From: Nocardioidaceae bacterium
GTDB taxonomy: Bacteria > Actinomycetota > Actinomycetes > Propionibacteriales > Nocardioidaceae
DNA: 64,000 bases
Direction of reading: 5' to 3'
Assembly (NCBI GenBank): GCA_029266455.1
Contig: JAQSWV010000008.1
Span: 16,929 to 80,928, forward strand
Below the pieces are notes generated by a model. The model searched no databases, was not told the DNA's origin, and was given only the letters and a program-made list of their open reading frames with translations. Positions 31,445 through 40,029 of this stretch are shown here, piece after piece; positions within the stretch are counted from its first letter, which is position 1; each line of letters opens with the position of its first letter. Made by a program: the position numbers and the translations under genes.

Positions 31445-32872
31445 CTACTGCCCGTGGGTCGAGCCGGTGCGGAAGTCGGTGTAGGTGTACGGGTTGTCGA
31501 GGATCTTGGTCTCCGGGACATCCGGGTTCATCCCCTGCTCCCACGCCTCCTGCCCCAACGTCGTCCGCAGGTGAGCCACCGTCTCCTCCACCGCGCGACG
31601 GGAGGCGTCGAGGTCGATGTCGACGAGTCGGTGGTCGCGCTTCACGACCCGGCCGTTCACCACCACCGTGTGCACGTCTCCGCGCTGCGCCTGGAGCGCC
31701 ACGTGGCCGTAGGGGTTGATCATCGGGAACATCGCCGGCGAGTGCTCGTTCTTGATCAGCACCACGTCGGCCTTCTTGCCGGGCTCGAGACTGCCGATCA
31801 CACTGTCGAGCCCGAGCGCCCGTGCCCCGCCGGCGGTTGCCCACTCGACCACGTGCTCGGCGCGCAGGTGGCAGTGCGTGACCGTGTCGCCCTTCGCATG
31901 CGCCTCCAGGTGCTCACGCGAGCGGTCGGCGCCGAGGGTGGTGCGCATCGCGCTGAACAGGTCCCCGCTCCACCACACGCTGGTGTCCATCGACAGCGAC
32001 ACCGGCACGCCGTACGAGCGCAGGTTCCAGGTCGGGGGATAACCCTGCCCGCAGCTCTGCTCGCTCTCGGTGGACACCGACACCGAGCCGCCGGTCGCGG
32101 CGATCCGGTGGTACGAGTCGGCGGCAAGCGTGGCCGCGTGCACATAGATGTTGCCCGGCACCGCGAAGCCGTTGTCGTACATGAGCGTGATGCCGGCGTC
32201 GTTGGTGGCGCCCCAGACGCCGGCGTGGGTCGTGACGGGCACGTCGAGGTCGCGCGCGACCTCGAACGCCGCTCTCTCGGGGAAGGCGGGGTCGCCGGTC
32301 ACGTCGAACGCCATCTGGAAGCCGAGCATGTCGTTGCCCGGCTGGATCCGGCGCTCGACGAAGTCCCGGAACTCCGGGCGGGTCGCCCATTCCCACGGTC
32401 CCTGCTGGATGTTGCCGTATCCGAGCACGAACCGCCCGGGCACGGACTCGAGGGCATCCACGGCGGCGTCCGCGTGCTCGGTCGTCTGCAGCCCGTGTGA
32501 CCAGTCCACCGTCGTGGTGACGCCCGCGTCGAGGGACTCGATCGCGGACAGGACGTTGCCCGCGTGGACGTCCTCCGGCCGGAACGCCTTGCCGTGCTCG
32601 AGGTAGTACCAGACGAAGTACTGAGTGAGCGTCCAGTCCGCACCGTAGCCACGCATGGCCGTCTGCCACATGTGCCGGTGGGTGTCCACCATCCCTGGCA
32701 TCACGATGCCACCGCTGGCGTCGATCTCGTCCGTGCCCTCAGGCACCGACAGCGAGGGGCCGACCGCCTCGATCCGTTCCCCGTCGACGAGCACGTCGGC
32801 GCCCGACAGGACGGTCCTGGACCCGTCCATGGTGAGGACCGTGCCATTGCGGAAGACCAGTGACCTGCCCAT
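31445..32872 (-). CDS. Amidohydrolase, chlorohydrolase/deaminase (TRZ/ATZ) type
   Basis: This 475-residue metal-dependent hydrolase has an N-terminal beta-sandwich (VFRNGTVLTMDGSR) with metal ligands in VDTHRHMWQT, VTTHAGVWG and YVHAATLAADSYH, and the Asp in SLSMDTSVWW. The C-terminal half ends with the sandwich strand (GKKADVVLIKNEHS). Relatives deaminate or dechlorinate N-heterocycles such as guanine, cytosine, S-adenosylhomocysteine or triazines. AGAGGA lies 6 nt before the ATG at 32872. It is divergent from the CoA-transferase operon and probably co-regulated, so it may process the same parent compound. Confidence 0.9.
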   Translation of the reverse strand: MGRSLVFRNGTVLTMDGSRTVLSGADVLVDGERIEAVGPSLSVPEGTDEIDASGGIVMPGMVDTHRHMWQTAMRGYGADWTLTQYFVWYYLEHGKAFRPEDVHAGNVLSAIESLDAGVTTTVDWSHGLQTTEHADAAVDALESVPGRFVLGYGNIQQGPWEWATRPEFRDFVERRIQPGNDMLGFQMAFDVTGDPAFPERAAFEVARDLDVPVTTHAGVWGATNDAGITLMYDNGFAVPGNIYVHAATLAADSYHRIAATGGSVSVSTESEQSCGQGYPPTWNLRSYGVPVSLSMDTSVWWSGDLFSAMRTTLGADRSREHLEAHAKGDTVTHCHLRAEHVVEWATAGGARALGLDSVIGSLEPGKKADVVLIKNEHSPAMFPMINPYGHVALQAQRGDVHTVVVNGRVVKRDHRLVDIDLDASRRAVEETVAHLRTTLGQEAWEQGMNPDVPETKILDNPYTYTDFRTGSTHGQ

Positions 32873-33091
32873 GCCTGTCCTCTCGGGTCCGACCCCGCGG
32901 GTGGACGAGTGTCCGCACAGCGGTCGATCTCGTGTGGCCGCCACGATGGCCCGGCGCTCTTCGGAGTGTCAAGCCGGTCGCCGTAGGCCTTACGGGGCGG
33001 GAGCTGCCGCCGCCTTGACAGGCTCGTGCGGCGGGGTCAAGACTCCACCGCGGACACTCGTCCGGACCCCGAACGGGAGCGTGCACGAAGC
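32873..33091. promoter_or_regulatory. Divergent promoters of the second catabolic locus
   Basis: The 219-bp gap has a rightward TTGACA (33015-33020) with AAGACT after 18 bp, and a leftward TTGACA (32967-32972, minus strand) with CATCGT after 18 bp. The -35 boxes form an inverted pair TGTCAAG/CTTGACA. A palindrome lies between them (32981-32995). No regulator gene is adjacent. Confidence 0.5.
32981..32995. promoter_or_regulatory. Operator-like palindrome between divergent promoters
   Basis: CCGTAGGCCTTACGG has 5-bp arms CCGTA/TACGG around GGCCT. Its place between two facing-away -35 boxes suits a shared repressor or activator. Confidence 0.45.
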
Positions 33092-34282
33092 ATGGGCCGC
33101 GAGTCAGCTGCCGGAGGGCCGCTGCAGGGGTTGCTCGTCGCCGACTTCTCCCGGGTTCTCGCGGGGCCCTACGCCTCGATGCTGCTCGCCGACATGGGTG
33201 CCGAGGTCGTCAAGGTCGAGAGCCCTGGGGGCGATGACACCCGCACCTGGCGCCCACCGGTTCACGACGGCGTCTCGACGTACTTTCTCGGGGTGAACCG
33301 CAACAAGCGGTCAGTCGCCCTGGACCTCAAGGACGAGGGTGACGTCGGCCTGGCGCAGGAGCTGGCTCGCCGGGCCGACGTGGTGCTCGAGAACTTCAAG
33401 CCGGGCGGGCTCAGACGCTTCGGGCTCGACTACGAGACGGTCGCGGAGACCAACCCTGCCATCGTGTACGCCTCGATCAGCGGGTTCGGGACCGGCGGCG
33501 GCGCGAGTCTTCCCGGCTATGACCTGATCGTCCAGGCGATCTCCGGCCTCATGAGCCTCACCGGCGACCCCGACGGCTCGCCGTACCGCGCCGGCATCTC
33601 GGTGTTCGACGTCATGGCCGGCATGCACGCCACGATCGGCGTCCTGGCAGCGCTGCACAAGCGGTCCGAGACCGGCGACGGCCAGCACGTCGAGGTCAAC
33701 CTGTTGTCGTCGGCGCTGTCCGGGCTGGTGAACCACGCCAGCGCGGTCGTGACGGCGGGGGTCGTCCCGTACCGGATGGGCAACTCCCACCCGAGCCTGT
33801 TCCCGTACGACGCCCTGCCCGCCGCCGATCGCGAGCTGATCATCACGGCGGGCAACGACATCCAGTTCCGCAAGCTGTGCGACGTGCTGGAGGTCCCTGA
33901 GCTGGTGGACGACCCACGCTTCCGCCACAACCATGACCGCACTGCCAATCGCGATGAGCTGCGGCCGCTGCTGGTCGACCGGCTCGCGACCCGCACTGCC
34001 GACGAATGGTTCGAGCGCCTCATCACCGCGGGGGTCCCCTGTGGCCCGATCAACACCGTGGACAAGGGGGTGGCGTTCGCCGAGGAGCTCGGCCTCGACC
34101 CGGTCGTGCAGGTGAGCAACGGGGACCGTGTCGTCCCGTCCGTCCGGCACCCGATCACGTTCTCGTCCACGCCGGCCGACTACCGGCTGCCGCCGCCCTT
34201 GCTGGACGAGCACGGTGACGAGATCCGCGCCTGGTTGACCGAGCGCCCGGCCGACGAGCAGGGGAGGTCGGCCACGCCGTGA
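33092..34282 (+). CDS. Family III CoA transferase (CaiB/BaiF type)
   Basis: This 396-residue enzyme shows LLVADFSRVLAGPYASMLLADMGAEVVKVE and DDTRTWRPP at the N-terminus, VNRNKRSVALDLK, the catalytic Asp in GYDLIVQAISGLM, and GDGQHVEVNLL. Such enzymes move CoA between carboxylic acids without hydrolysis. The start at 33092 is the family N-terminus. It overlaps the lyase gene by 4 bp (GTGA). The pairing suggests activation of a citramalate-, citrate- or hydroxymethylglutarate-like acid for cleavage by the next enzyme. Confidence 0.93.
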   Translation: MGRESAAGGPLQGLLVADFSRVLAGPYASMLLADMGAEVVKVESPGGDDTRTWRPPVHDGVSTYFLGVNRNKRSVALDLKDEGDVGLAQELARRADVVLENFKPGGLRRFGLDYETVAETNPAIVYASISGFGTGGGASLPGYDLIVQAISGLMSLTGDPDGSPYRAGISVFDVMAGMHATIGVLAALHKRSETGDGQHVEVNLLSSALSGLVNHASAVVTAGVVPYRMGNSHPSLFPYDALPAADRELIITAGNDIQFRKLCDVLEVPELVDDPRFRHNHDRTANRDELRPLLVDRLATRTADEWFERLITAGVPCGPINTVDKGVAFAEELGLDPVVQVSNGDRVVPSVRHPITFSSTPADYRLPPPLLDEHGDEIRAWLTERPADEQGRSATP

Positions 34283-35076
34283 GCGACGCGACCCGGAGCT
34301 ATCCCACCGCGCTCGGCACGTCCGACGCCGACACCATCCGCCTGCTGGGCCACGACCTCGCAGGCGAGCTGATGGGCCAGGTGGGCTTCGGTGAGCTGGC
34401 GTACTGGCTGGTGGCGCGACGACGCCCGACACCCGGGCAGACCCGCGTTCTCGAGGCGGTCCTGGTCGCGCTGGCAGACCACGGCTTCACCCCGACAGCC
34501 ATCGCAGCACGGCTCACGTATCTCAGTGCGCCGGACTCCCTGCAGGGGGCGCTCGCCGCCGGACTGCTCGGCGGCGGCTCCCGCTTCCTCGGCGTCACCG
34601 AGGACGCCGGCCGGTTTCTCGCCGAGGCGCTGGCCGCGCACGACGGTCCGTTTCCGGGCGACGACGACGGATGGGACGCCATCGCGCTGCAGGTCGTCCG
34701 GGAAGCACGGAAGAGCAAGCGATATGTGCCCGGCCTCGGTCACCCCGTGCACAAGGAGCGCGACCCGCGCACTCCGGTGCTCATGCGGATCTGCGAGGAA
34801 GAGGGGCTGCGCGGTCGCCACCTGCGGCTGTACGAGGCCATCGGGCGGGTCCATCCGCAGGTGCTGGGCCGGACGCTGCCGCTCAACGGCGCCGGCGTCT
34901 GCGGAGCCGCGCTCGCCGACCTCGACCTGCCCGTGGAGATGCTGCGTGGCTTCGCGCTGCTGGCGCGCACCGCTGGGCTGCTCGGCCAGCTGGCCGAGGA
35001 GCGCGACCGTCCGGTGGGAATGGACATCTACACCGAGGTCGACCGGCACGCGACGTACGTGCCGGGCTCTGACTGA
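34279..35076 (+). CDS. Citryl-CoA lyase-like protein (citrate synthase small-domain family)
   Basis: The 265-residue product aligns with the catalytic part of citrate synthase but is only about 60% of its length, as in citryl-CoA lyases. The signature is PGLGHPVHKERDPRTPVL, with NGAGVCGAALADLDLP further on and SAPDSLQGALAAGLLGGG earlier. It should split a beta-hydroxyacyl-CoA into acetyl-CoA plus a keto acid. Coupled to a CoA transferase and next to ring-cleavage genes, it may finish an aromatic meta-cleavage route; the exact substrate is inferred, not seen. Confidence 0.88.
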   Translation: MSDATRSYPTALGTSDADTIRLLGHDLAGELMGQVGFGELAYWLVARRRPTPGQTRVLEAVLVALADHGFTPTAIAARLTYLSAPDSLQGALAAGLLGGGSRFLGVTEDAGRFLAEALAAHDGPFPGDDDGWDAIALQVVREARKSKRYVPGLGHPVHKERDPRTPVLMRICEEEGLRGRHLRLYEAIGRVHPQVLGRTLPLNGAGVCGAALADLDLPVEMLRGFALLARTAGLLGQLAEERDRPVGMDIYTEVDRHATYVPGSD

Positions 35077-35090
35077 GCAGGGAGATATCC

Positions 35091-35954
35091 ATGGCTGAGC
35101 TCGCCGCCGTCATCGCGTCGACGCACCACCCGTTCTACTACAAGGCCAGCACGGCACCCCCCGACCAGGCGCCGCCGTTCGCCGCGGAGTGGGTCCGCAA
35201 GGTGGAGTCCTTCCGCGAGACCCTCACCCGCGCCGAGCCGGACGTGCTCGTGATGGTCGGCTCCGACCACTTTCATCAGCTGTGGTTGGACAACATGCCG
35301 CAGTTCCTCGTGGGCAACGCCGAGGAGTACGACGCCAACTGGTACAACGAGGAGCGCGAGTTCGGCCTGCCACGGATGCACATGCGTGGTCAGAGGGACC
35401 TGTCGACGCACATCCTGCGCAACGGCCTGGACGCCGACTTCGACCTGGCGTTCAGCAACGAGCTGCGGATCGACCACAGCGTGACCTGTCCGATCATCAC
35501 CCTGCGCCCGCAGAACGACCTCCCGATAGTCCCGGTCTACACCAACATCTTCGCGCCACCGCTCCCCCAGCCGAAGCGCTTCGTGCAGCTCGGCAGGGTG
35601 ATCCGACAGCTGGTCGAGTCGTGGCCGAGCGACCAGCGGGTGGCGGTGATCGGCACCGGGCACCTGTCCCTCGAGCTGGGCGGGCCCCGCCAGTTCGGTC
35701 CGCACGGACCCGATCCGGAGTTCGACGCCAAGGCGGTCGACTGGATCAGCAACGGTGACCTCGAAGGGTGCCTGTCCGAGGTGACGCTCGACAGCCTGCA
35801 TGCTCCGGGCAACGCCACTCACGGCTTCATGGACTTCATGCTGATGATGGGCGTAGCGGGTGAGAACGCCAAGGCCGACTACGTCGACACCTACGACCTG
35901 TTCCACACCATGGAGGCCTATTTCACCTGGTACCCGAACGGAGCACCGGCATGA
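35091..35954 (+). CDS. LigB-like extradiol dioxygenase catalytic subunit with an altered iron site
   Basis: The 287-residue protein belongs to the class III extradiol dioxygenase (LigB) superfamily. His12 (STHHPFYYKA) and the His pair in GSDHFHQ (residues 60 and 62) match the two iron-binding histidines of Sphingobium LigB, and GTGHLS supplies the likely acid-base His. The third ligand, Glu242 in LigB, normally sits in a GNxxHE motif; here the motif is GNATHG and residue 245 is Gly. An Asp lies three residues on. AGGGAGATAT lies before the ATG, and the stop overlaps the LigA-like gene (ATGA). Ring cleavage is the family role, but the altered site leaves activity open. Confidence 0.85.
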   Translation: MAELAAVIASTHHPFYYKASTAPPDQAPPFAAEWVRKVESFRETLTRAEPDVLVMVGSDHFHQLWLDNMPQFLVGNAEEYDANWYNEEREFGLPRMHMRGQRDLSTHILRNGLDADFDLAFSNELRIDHSVTCPIITLRPQNDLPIVPVYTNIFAPPLPQPKRFVQLGRVIRQLVESWPSDQRVAVIGTGHLSLELGGPRQFGPHGPDPEFDAKAVDWISNGDLEGCLSEVTLDSLHAPGNATHGFMDFMLMMGVAGENAKADYVDTYDLFHTMEAYFTWYPNGAPA

Positions 35955-36313
35955 GCAAGTACCTCGTGAACAAGTTCCTGTTCACGGTCGATCGCGACCC
36001 GGCACTCGTCGAGCGGTACCGGGACGATCCCCGGGGCACGGTCGAGTGGTGGGAGGCCGAGCGCGCGAACGTCATCCTCAACTGCACGACCACCGAGTCC
36101 AGCACGTGGCTGCGCTTCGACGACGACGAGCGCGACGCCCTGATGACCCACGACTACCCCGCGCTGTTCGCGATGGGGGCCCACCCGTTCCTCACTCTCA
36201 CGCTGTTCATCGCGATGTTCGAGCGCGACTATGACGAGCCACTGGGCTTCCAGCTCGAGTACGCGAGGAAGCTCGCGCAGTTCTCGCTCCCCTACGCCGA
36301 CATCACGACCTGA
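35951..36313 (+). CDS. LigA-like small subunit
   Basis: This 120-residue all-helical protein resembles the alpha subunit of protocatechuate 4,5-dioxygenase: SKYLVNKFLFTVDRDP, VERYRDDPRGTVEWW and FAMGAHPFLTLTLFIAMFE match the LigA helices that cap the LigB active site. It is encoded immediately after the LigB-like gene with a 4-bp overlap, indicating a heteromeric complex. It has no cofactor site of its own. Confidence 0.85.
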   Translation: MSKYLVNKFLFTVDRDPALVERYRDDPRGTVEWWEAERANVILNCTTTESSTWLRFDDDERDALMTHDYPALFAMGAHPFLTLTLFIAMFERDYDEPLGFQLEYARKLAQFSLPYADITT

Positions 36314-36316
36314 CCG

Positions 36317-37303
36317 ATGGTCACTGGCGCCTTCGTCACCACCCACGGACATCCGCCGGAGCTACGCCCGTACGACGTCCCCGTCCCCGGCGCCGGACAG
36401 TCCCGGATCCGGGTGACCGCCGCACCGGTCACCCCGCTCGATCTGCTCTGCGCCGGAGGCACCTCGTACTTCGGCCCCCCCGTGCTGCCGTACGTGCCCG
36501 GAGTGCAGGGCGTGGGCGTTGTCGATCAGGGCGAGCGCGCCGGTGCCCGCGTGTGGTTCAACACCGACGCGGGGATGCGCCCGGGCGACGGCAGCCTCGC
36601 CGAGGCTGCCGTCGTCCACGACCTCGAGACGGTCGACCTGCCCGACGGCGTGTCGGACGTCGACGCCGCGGCGCTGGGTCTGTCGGCCGTCGCGGCGTGG
36701 ATGGCCCTGACCTGGCGCGGCCGCCTCCGGGCCGGCGAGCGGGTGCTGGTGCTCGGCGCCGGCGGTGCCGTGGGTCAGGTGGCGATCCAGGCGGCGACGG
36801 CGCTGGGAGCGGGTGCGGTCGTCGCCGCCAGCCGGCGTCCCCGCGGTCGCGACCGCGCCCTCGAACGCGGCGCCACCGCAGCCGTCGATCTCTCCGACGC
36901 CGATGCCGACGAGGTCACGGCACGCCTGAGGGCCGCGGCCGACGGCGGCGTGGACGTGGTCGTCGACCCGGTCGGGGGAGCGACCACCACCGCGGCCCTC
37001 CGCGTGCTCGCCGAGCACGGCCGGCTGGTCCATCTCGGCAGCAGTGGCGGTACGGAGTCGACGTTCTCCTCGGCCACGCTACGCAGCGGCTCGCACAGCA
37101 TCCTCGGCTACACCAACAACTCGCTGACCCGGCAGCAGCGCGCCGACGCCCTGGCCGAGATCTTCGCCCTGGCTGCCGACGGCCGCTGCCAGGTCGAGCA
37201 CCGTGCGTACCCGCTGTCCGAGGTGACGGCCGCCTGGCAGCAGGCTGCCGGCACGCCGGACGCTCGCGTCGTGGTGACGCCGACCGACGATCCTACGAGG
37301 TGA
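36317..37303 (+). CDS. Quinone-oxidoreductase-type MDR enzyme (zinc-free)
   Basis: This 328-residue medium-chain reductase begins with the GroES-like domain (TPLDLLCAGGTSYFGPPVLPYVPGVQGVGVV) and has the NADPH fold VLVLGAGGAVGQVAIQAATALGAG, then VDVVVDPVGGATT. No zinc-binding Cys/His set is visible, as in quinone oxidoreductases and enoyl reductases. It lies 3 bp after the LigA-like gene and 4 bp before the MetE-like gene, so it is part of the operon and may reduce an unsaturated ring-cleavage product. Confidence 0.9.
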   Translation: MVTGAFVTTHGHPPELRPYDVPVPGAGQSRIRVTAAPVTPLDLLCAGGTSYFGPPVLPYVPGVQGVGVVDQGERAGARVWFNTDAGMRPGDGSLAEAAVVHDLETVDLPDGVSDVDAAALGLSAVAAWMALTWRGRLRAGERVLVLGAGGAVGQVAIQAATALGAGAVVAASRRPRGRDRALERGATAAVDLSDADADEVTARLRAAADGGVDVVVDPVGGATTTAALRVLAEHGRLVHLGSSGGTESTFSSATLRSGSHSILGYTNNSLTRQQRADALAEIFALAADGRCQVEHRAYPLSEVTAAWQQAAGTPDARVVVTPTDDPTR

Positions 37304-37307
37304 ACGC

Positions 37308-38375
37308 GTGCCGCTGACTCTCCCGATGTTCCCCACGACGCTCGTCGGCAGCTATCCGCAACCCGAGTGGCTGATCGACCGCGCCCGCCTCGCTGGCCGC
37401 TTTCCCCCGCGCGTGCGCGCCAAGGAGCTGTGGCGGCCCTCGGCCGAGCATCTCCGCGAGGCGCAGGACGACGCCACCGCGCTGGCGGTGCGCGTCCAGC
37501 TGGACGCGGGCCTGGACATCGTCACCGACGGCGAGATCCGCCGGGAGAGCTACTCCAACCACTTCGCCACCGCGCTCGACGGCGTCGACGTCGATCACCC
37601 GGGCGAAGCACTCGACCGCAGCGGCACACCCACGCAGGTGCCGCGGGTGACCGGGCCCATCAGCCGCCCGGGGCCGATCCAGCGCGCCGATGTCGAGTTC
37701 GTGCGGGCTCACACCGACCGGGTGGTCAAGGTGACCGTTCCCGGACCCTTCACGATGTCGCAGCAGGCTCAGGACGACCACTACGGGGATCCTCGCGCGC
37801 TCGCCCTGGCGTACGCCGAGGCGTGCAACGAGGAGGTGCACGACCTGTTCGCCGCCGGTGCGGACATCGTCCAGCTGGACGAGCCGTACCTTCAGGCCCG
37901 CCCGGAGGCCGCCAGGCAGTACGGCGTCGAGGCCGTCAACCGGGCCCTCGAGTCGGCGCCCGGCACGACGGCCGTCCACCTGTGCTTCGGCTACGCGGCG
38001 ATCATCCACGAGCGACCGTCGGGCTACTCCTTCCTTCCCGAGCTGGCCGAGTGCGTCTGCGACCAGATCTCGATCGAGACGGCACAGTCCGGGCTCGACC
38101 CCGCGGTGTTGGAGACCCTGCCGGGCAAGGCGATCCTCGTTGGCGTCTTGGACCTGTCCACGCCCGCGGTCGAGTCAGCAGCGACAGTCGCCGCTCGGGT
38201 GCGGCGCGTTCTGCCGTACATCGACGCCGAACGCGTCGTGCTCGCTCCCGACTGCGGCATGAAGTACCTGCCCAGAGCCGCGGCCGAGGGCAAGCTACGG
38301 AGCATGGTGGCCGCCGCCCGCATCCTGCGCGCCGAGCACGAGAGCGCCGGTGCGCCCGACCCCAGCGTCGCCTGA
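37308..38375 (+). CDS. MetE-like (cobalamin-independent methionine synthase C-terminal) protein
   Basis: The 355-residue TIM barrel matches the catalytic half of MetE: PTTLVGSYPQPEWL at the start, DIVTDGEIRRESY, KVTVPGPFTMSQQ, IVQLDEPYLQARPEA, VHLCFGYA and APDCGMKYLPR. The zinc ligands His and Cys are present in HLCFG and DCGMKYL. It lacks the N-terminal MetE duplicate, as do stand-alone paralogues. In a catabolic operon it is more likely to demethylate or transfer an alkyl group from a substrate than to make methionine. GTG start; AGGTGA overlaps the stop of the preceding gene. Confidence 0.87.
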   Translation: MPLTLPMFPTTLVGSYPQPEWLIDRARLAGRFPPRVRAKELWRPSAEHLREAQDDATALAVRVQLDAGLDIVTDGEIRRESYSNHFATALDGVDVDHPGEALDRSGTPTQVPRVTGPISRPGPIQRADVEFVRAHTDRVVKVTVPGPFTMSQQAQDDHYGDPRALALAYAEACNEEVHDLFAAGADIVQLDEPYLQARPEAARQYGVEAVNRALESAPGTTAVHLCFGYAAIIHERPSGYSFLPELAECVCDQISIETAQSGLDPAVLETLPGKAILVGVLDLSTPAVESAATVAARVRRVLPYIDAERVVLAPDCGMKYLPRAAAEGKLRSMVAAARILRAEHESAGAPDPSVA

Positions 38376-38402
38376 GCCACCGGCTGCCCCCCAAGGCGAG
38401 GG

Positions 38403-38720
38403 TCAGCCGCCAGCCATCGCACCGATGATCCGGAACGGCTCCTCGGCCTGGACGACCCGCTCCGGCAGCGGCGCGTCCGGTTCCTCGTGGGACAAGTCCT
38501 CTCCGCAGGCGAAGAAGCGGACGAAGGCGCGACGTCGTGCGGTCGCCCGGTCGCGGATCGTGCCGCGCAACATCGGGAACTCCGTCTCGAGCGCGTCGAG
38601 CACCGTCCGTTGGGTCACCGCACCCGATACGTCGACTCGCACCTCGCCCTGGATCCGGGCGATGGCGCGCAGGTGTGCGGGCAGCACCACCCGCACCGAG
38701 TCACCTCCGATGTCGTTCAT
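38403..38720 (-). CDS. MoaD/ThiS family ubiquitin-like protein
   Basis: This 105-residue beta-grasp protein begins [20 protein letters not shown] and ends [10 protein letters not shown], with the C-terminal Gly-Gly that MoaD, ThiS and SAMP-like modifiers need for adenylation and thiocarboxylate or isopeptide formation. [17 protein letters not shown] matches the family's middle strand. Its ATG overlaps the stop of the beta-propeller gene (ATGA). No MoaE, MoeB or other molybdopterin gene is near, so its role here is unlikely to be routine cofactor synthesis. Confidence 0.88.
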   Translation of the reverse strand: MNDIGGDSVRVVLPAHLRAIARIQGEVRVDVSGAVTQRTVLDALETEFPMLRGTIRDRATARRRAFVRFFACGEDLSHEEPDAPLPERVVQAEEPFRIIGAMAGG

Positions 38721-39832
38721 GGCAACGTCTGCACCTCCACGGAGAGCACGGCCGGCAGGTCGCGCACGATCGGCGACCACGAGTCGCCGGAGTCCCTGGA
38801 CGCATACACCTGCCCACCGCTCGTACCGAAGTAGACGCCACACGACTCGTGCTGGTCGACGGCCATCGCGTCGCGCAGCACATTGACGTAGCAGTTCTCC
38901 TGCGGCAGACCGTCGGTCAGGGCCTCCCACTCGTCACCGCCGGTTCGGCTGCGGTAGACGCGCAGCCTGCCGTCCGGCGGGAAGTGGTGGGAGTCGCTGA
39001 GGATCGGGACCACGTAGACGGTCTCGGGCTCGTGGGCGTGCACGGTGATCGGGAAGCCGAAGTCGGAGGGCAGGTTTCCACTCACCTCATGCCAGGTGTC
39101 ACCGCCGTCCTTGCTGCGCATCACGTCCCAGTGCTTCTGCATGTAGAGGACGTCAGGGTTGGCGGGATGCATGTCGATGCGGTGCACGCAGTGGCCGACC
39201 TCGGAGTCCTCGTCGGGTATCTCGCCGGAGCGAAGCCCCTTGTTGATCGGCTCCCAGGTGCGCCCGCCGTCGGTGGTGCGGAAGGCGCCGGCGGCGGAGA
39301 TCGCGACATAGAGCCGGTCCGGGTCAGTGGGATGCTGGACGATGGTGTGCAGGCACATGCCACCGGCGCCGGGCTGCCACTGCGGGCCGGTGTCGTGCTG
39401 GCGCAGGCCGGACAGCTCCGCCCACTGTGCGCCGCCGTCGGTGGACTTGAACAGCGCTGCGTCCTCGACCCCGGCATAGACGGTCTCGGCGTCGTGCAGC
39501 GATGGCTCGAGGTGCCAGACCCGGGTGAAGGCCCAGGGTCGCAACGACCCGTCGTACCACTGGTGCTCGCCCGGGACGCCGTCATAGGTGAAGTCGTTGC
39601 CTACGGTCTCCCAGGACGCGCCCCCGTCGTCGGAGCGCTGGATCACCTGGCCGAACCAGCCGCTGGTCTGCGACGCGTAGATGCGGTCGGGATTCACCGG
39701 CGACCCCTTGAGGTGGTAGACCTCCCACCCCGGGAAATGCGGGCCGTCGACCGTCCAGTCCGATCTCCCGCCGTCAGAGGTGAGGACGAAGGCGCCCTTG
39801 CGGGTCCCGACTAGTACACGTGTGCCACCCAT
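38717..39832 (-). CDS. BNR/sortilin-type beta-propeller protein
   Basis: The 371-residue product has repeated Asp-box blades: [55 protein letters not shown] and [11 protein letters not shown]. These are the S-x-DxGxTW motifs of sialidase and VPS10 propellers, though sialidase catalytic residues are not evident. There is no signal peptide, so it is probably cytoplasmic. GGAGG precedes the ATG. It is coupled to the MoaD-like gene by a 4-bp overlap, an arrangement that implies a joint, so far undefined, function. Confidence 0.87.
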   Translation of the reverse strand: MGGTRVLVGTRKGAFVLTSDGGRSDWTVDGPHFPGWEVYHLKGSPVNPDRIYASQTSGWFGQVIQRSDDGGASWETVGNDFTYDGVPGEHQWYDGSLRPWAFTRVWHLEPSLHDAETVYAGVEDAALFKSTDGGAQWAELSGLRQHDTGPQWQPGAGGMCLHTIVQHPTDPDRLYVAISAAGAFRTTDGGRTWEPINKGLRSGEIPDEDSEVGHCVHRIDMHPANPDVLYMQKHWDVMRSKDGGDTWHEVSGNLPSDFGFPITVHAHEPETVYVVPILSDSHHFPPDGRLRVYRSRTGGDEWEALTDGLPQENCYVNVLRDAMAVDQHESCGVYFGTSGGQVYASRDSGDSWSPIVRDLPAVLSVEVQTLP

Positions 39833-40029
39833 GCGCTCAACCTCCGACGATCGGTTGTTCGGACGCTACTCGCCCGGTCCGACACTAGGACTCCGGAGCG
39901 GTCCGGAAGTCATCGGTCGACGCGATCACGACGTGCGCCCACCGGGACAGACGGCGTCGGCCGGGCGGGGCGGCGGGTGGATGCGATGATGGCGCCTCGC
40001 GCACGCCGGAGCGCGGTGGACCACTGCAA

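Noticed and set aside
38537..39814. A 425-codon plus-strand frame opposite the beta-propeller gene
   Set aside because: The minus-strand frame carries six Asp-box motifs, a good ribosome site and a coupled neighbour; the plus-strand frame has none.
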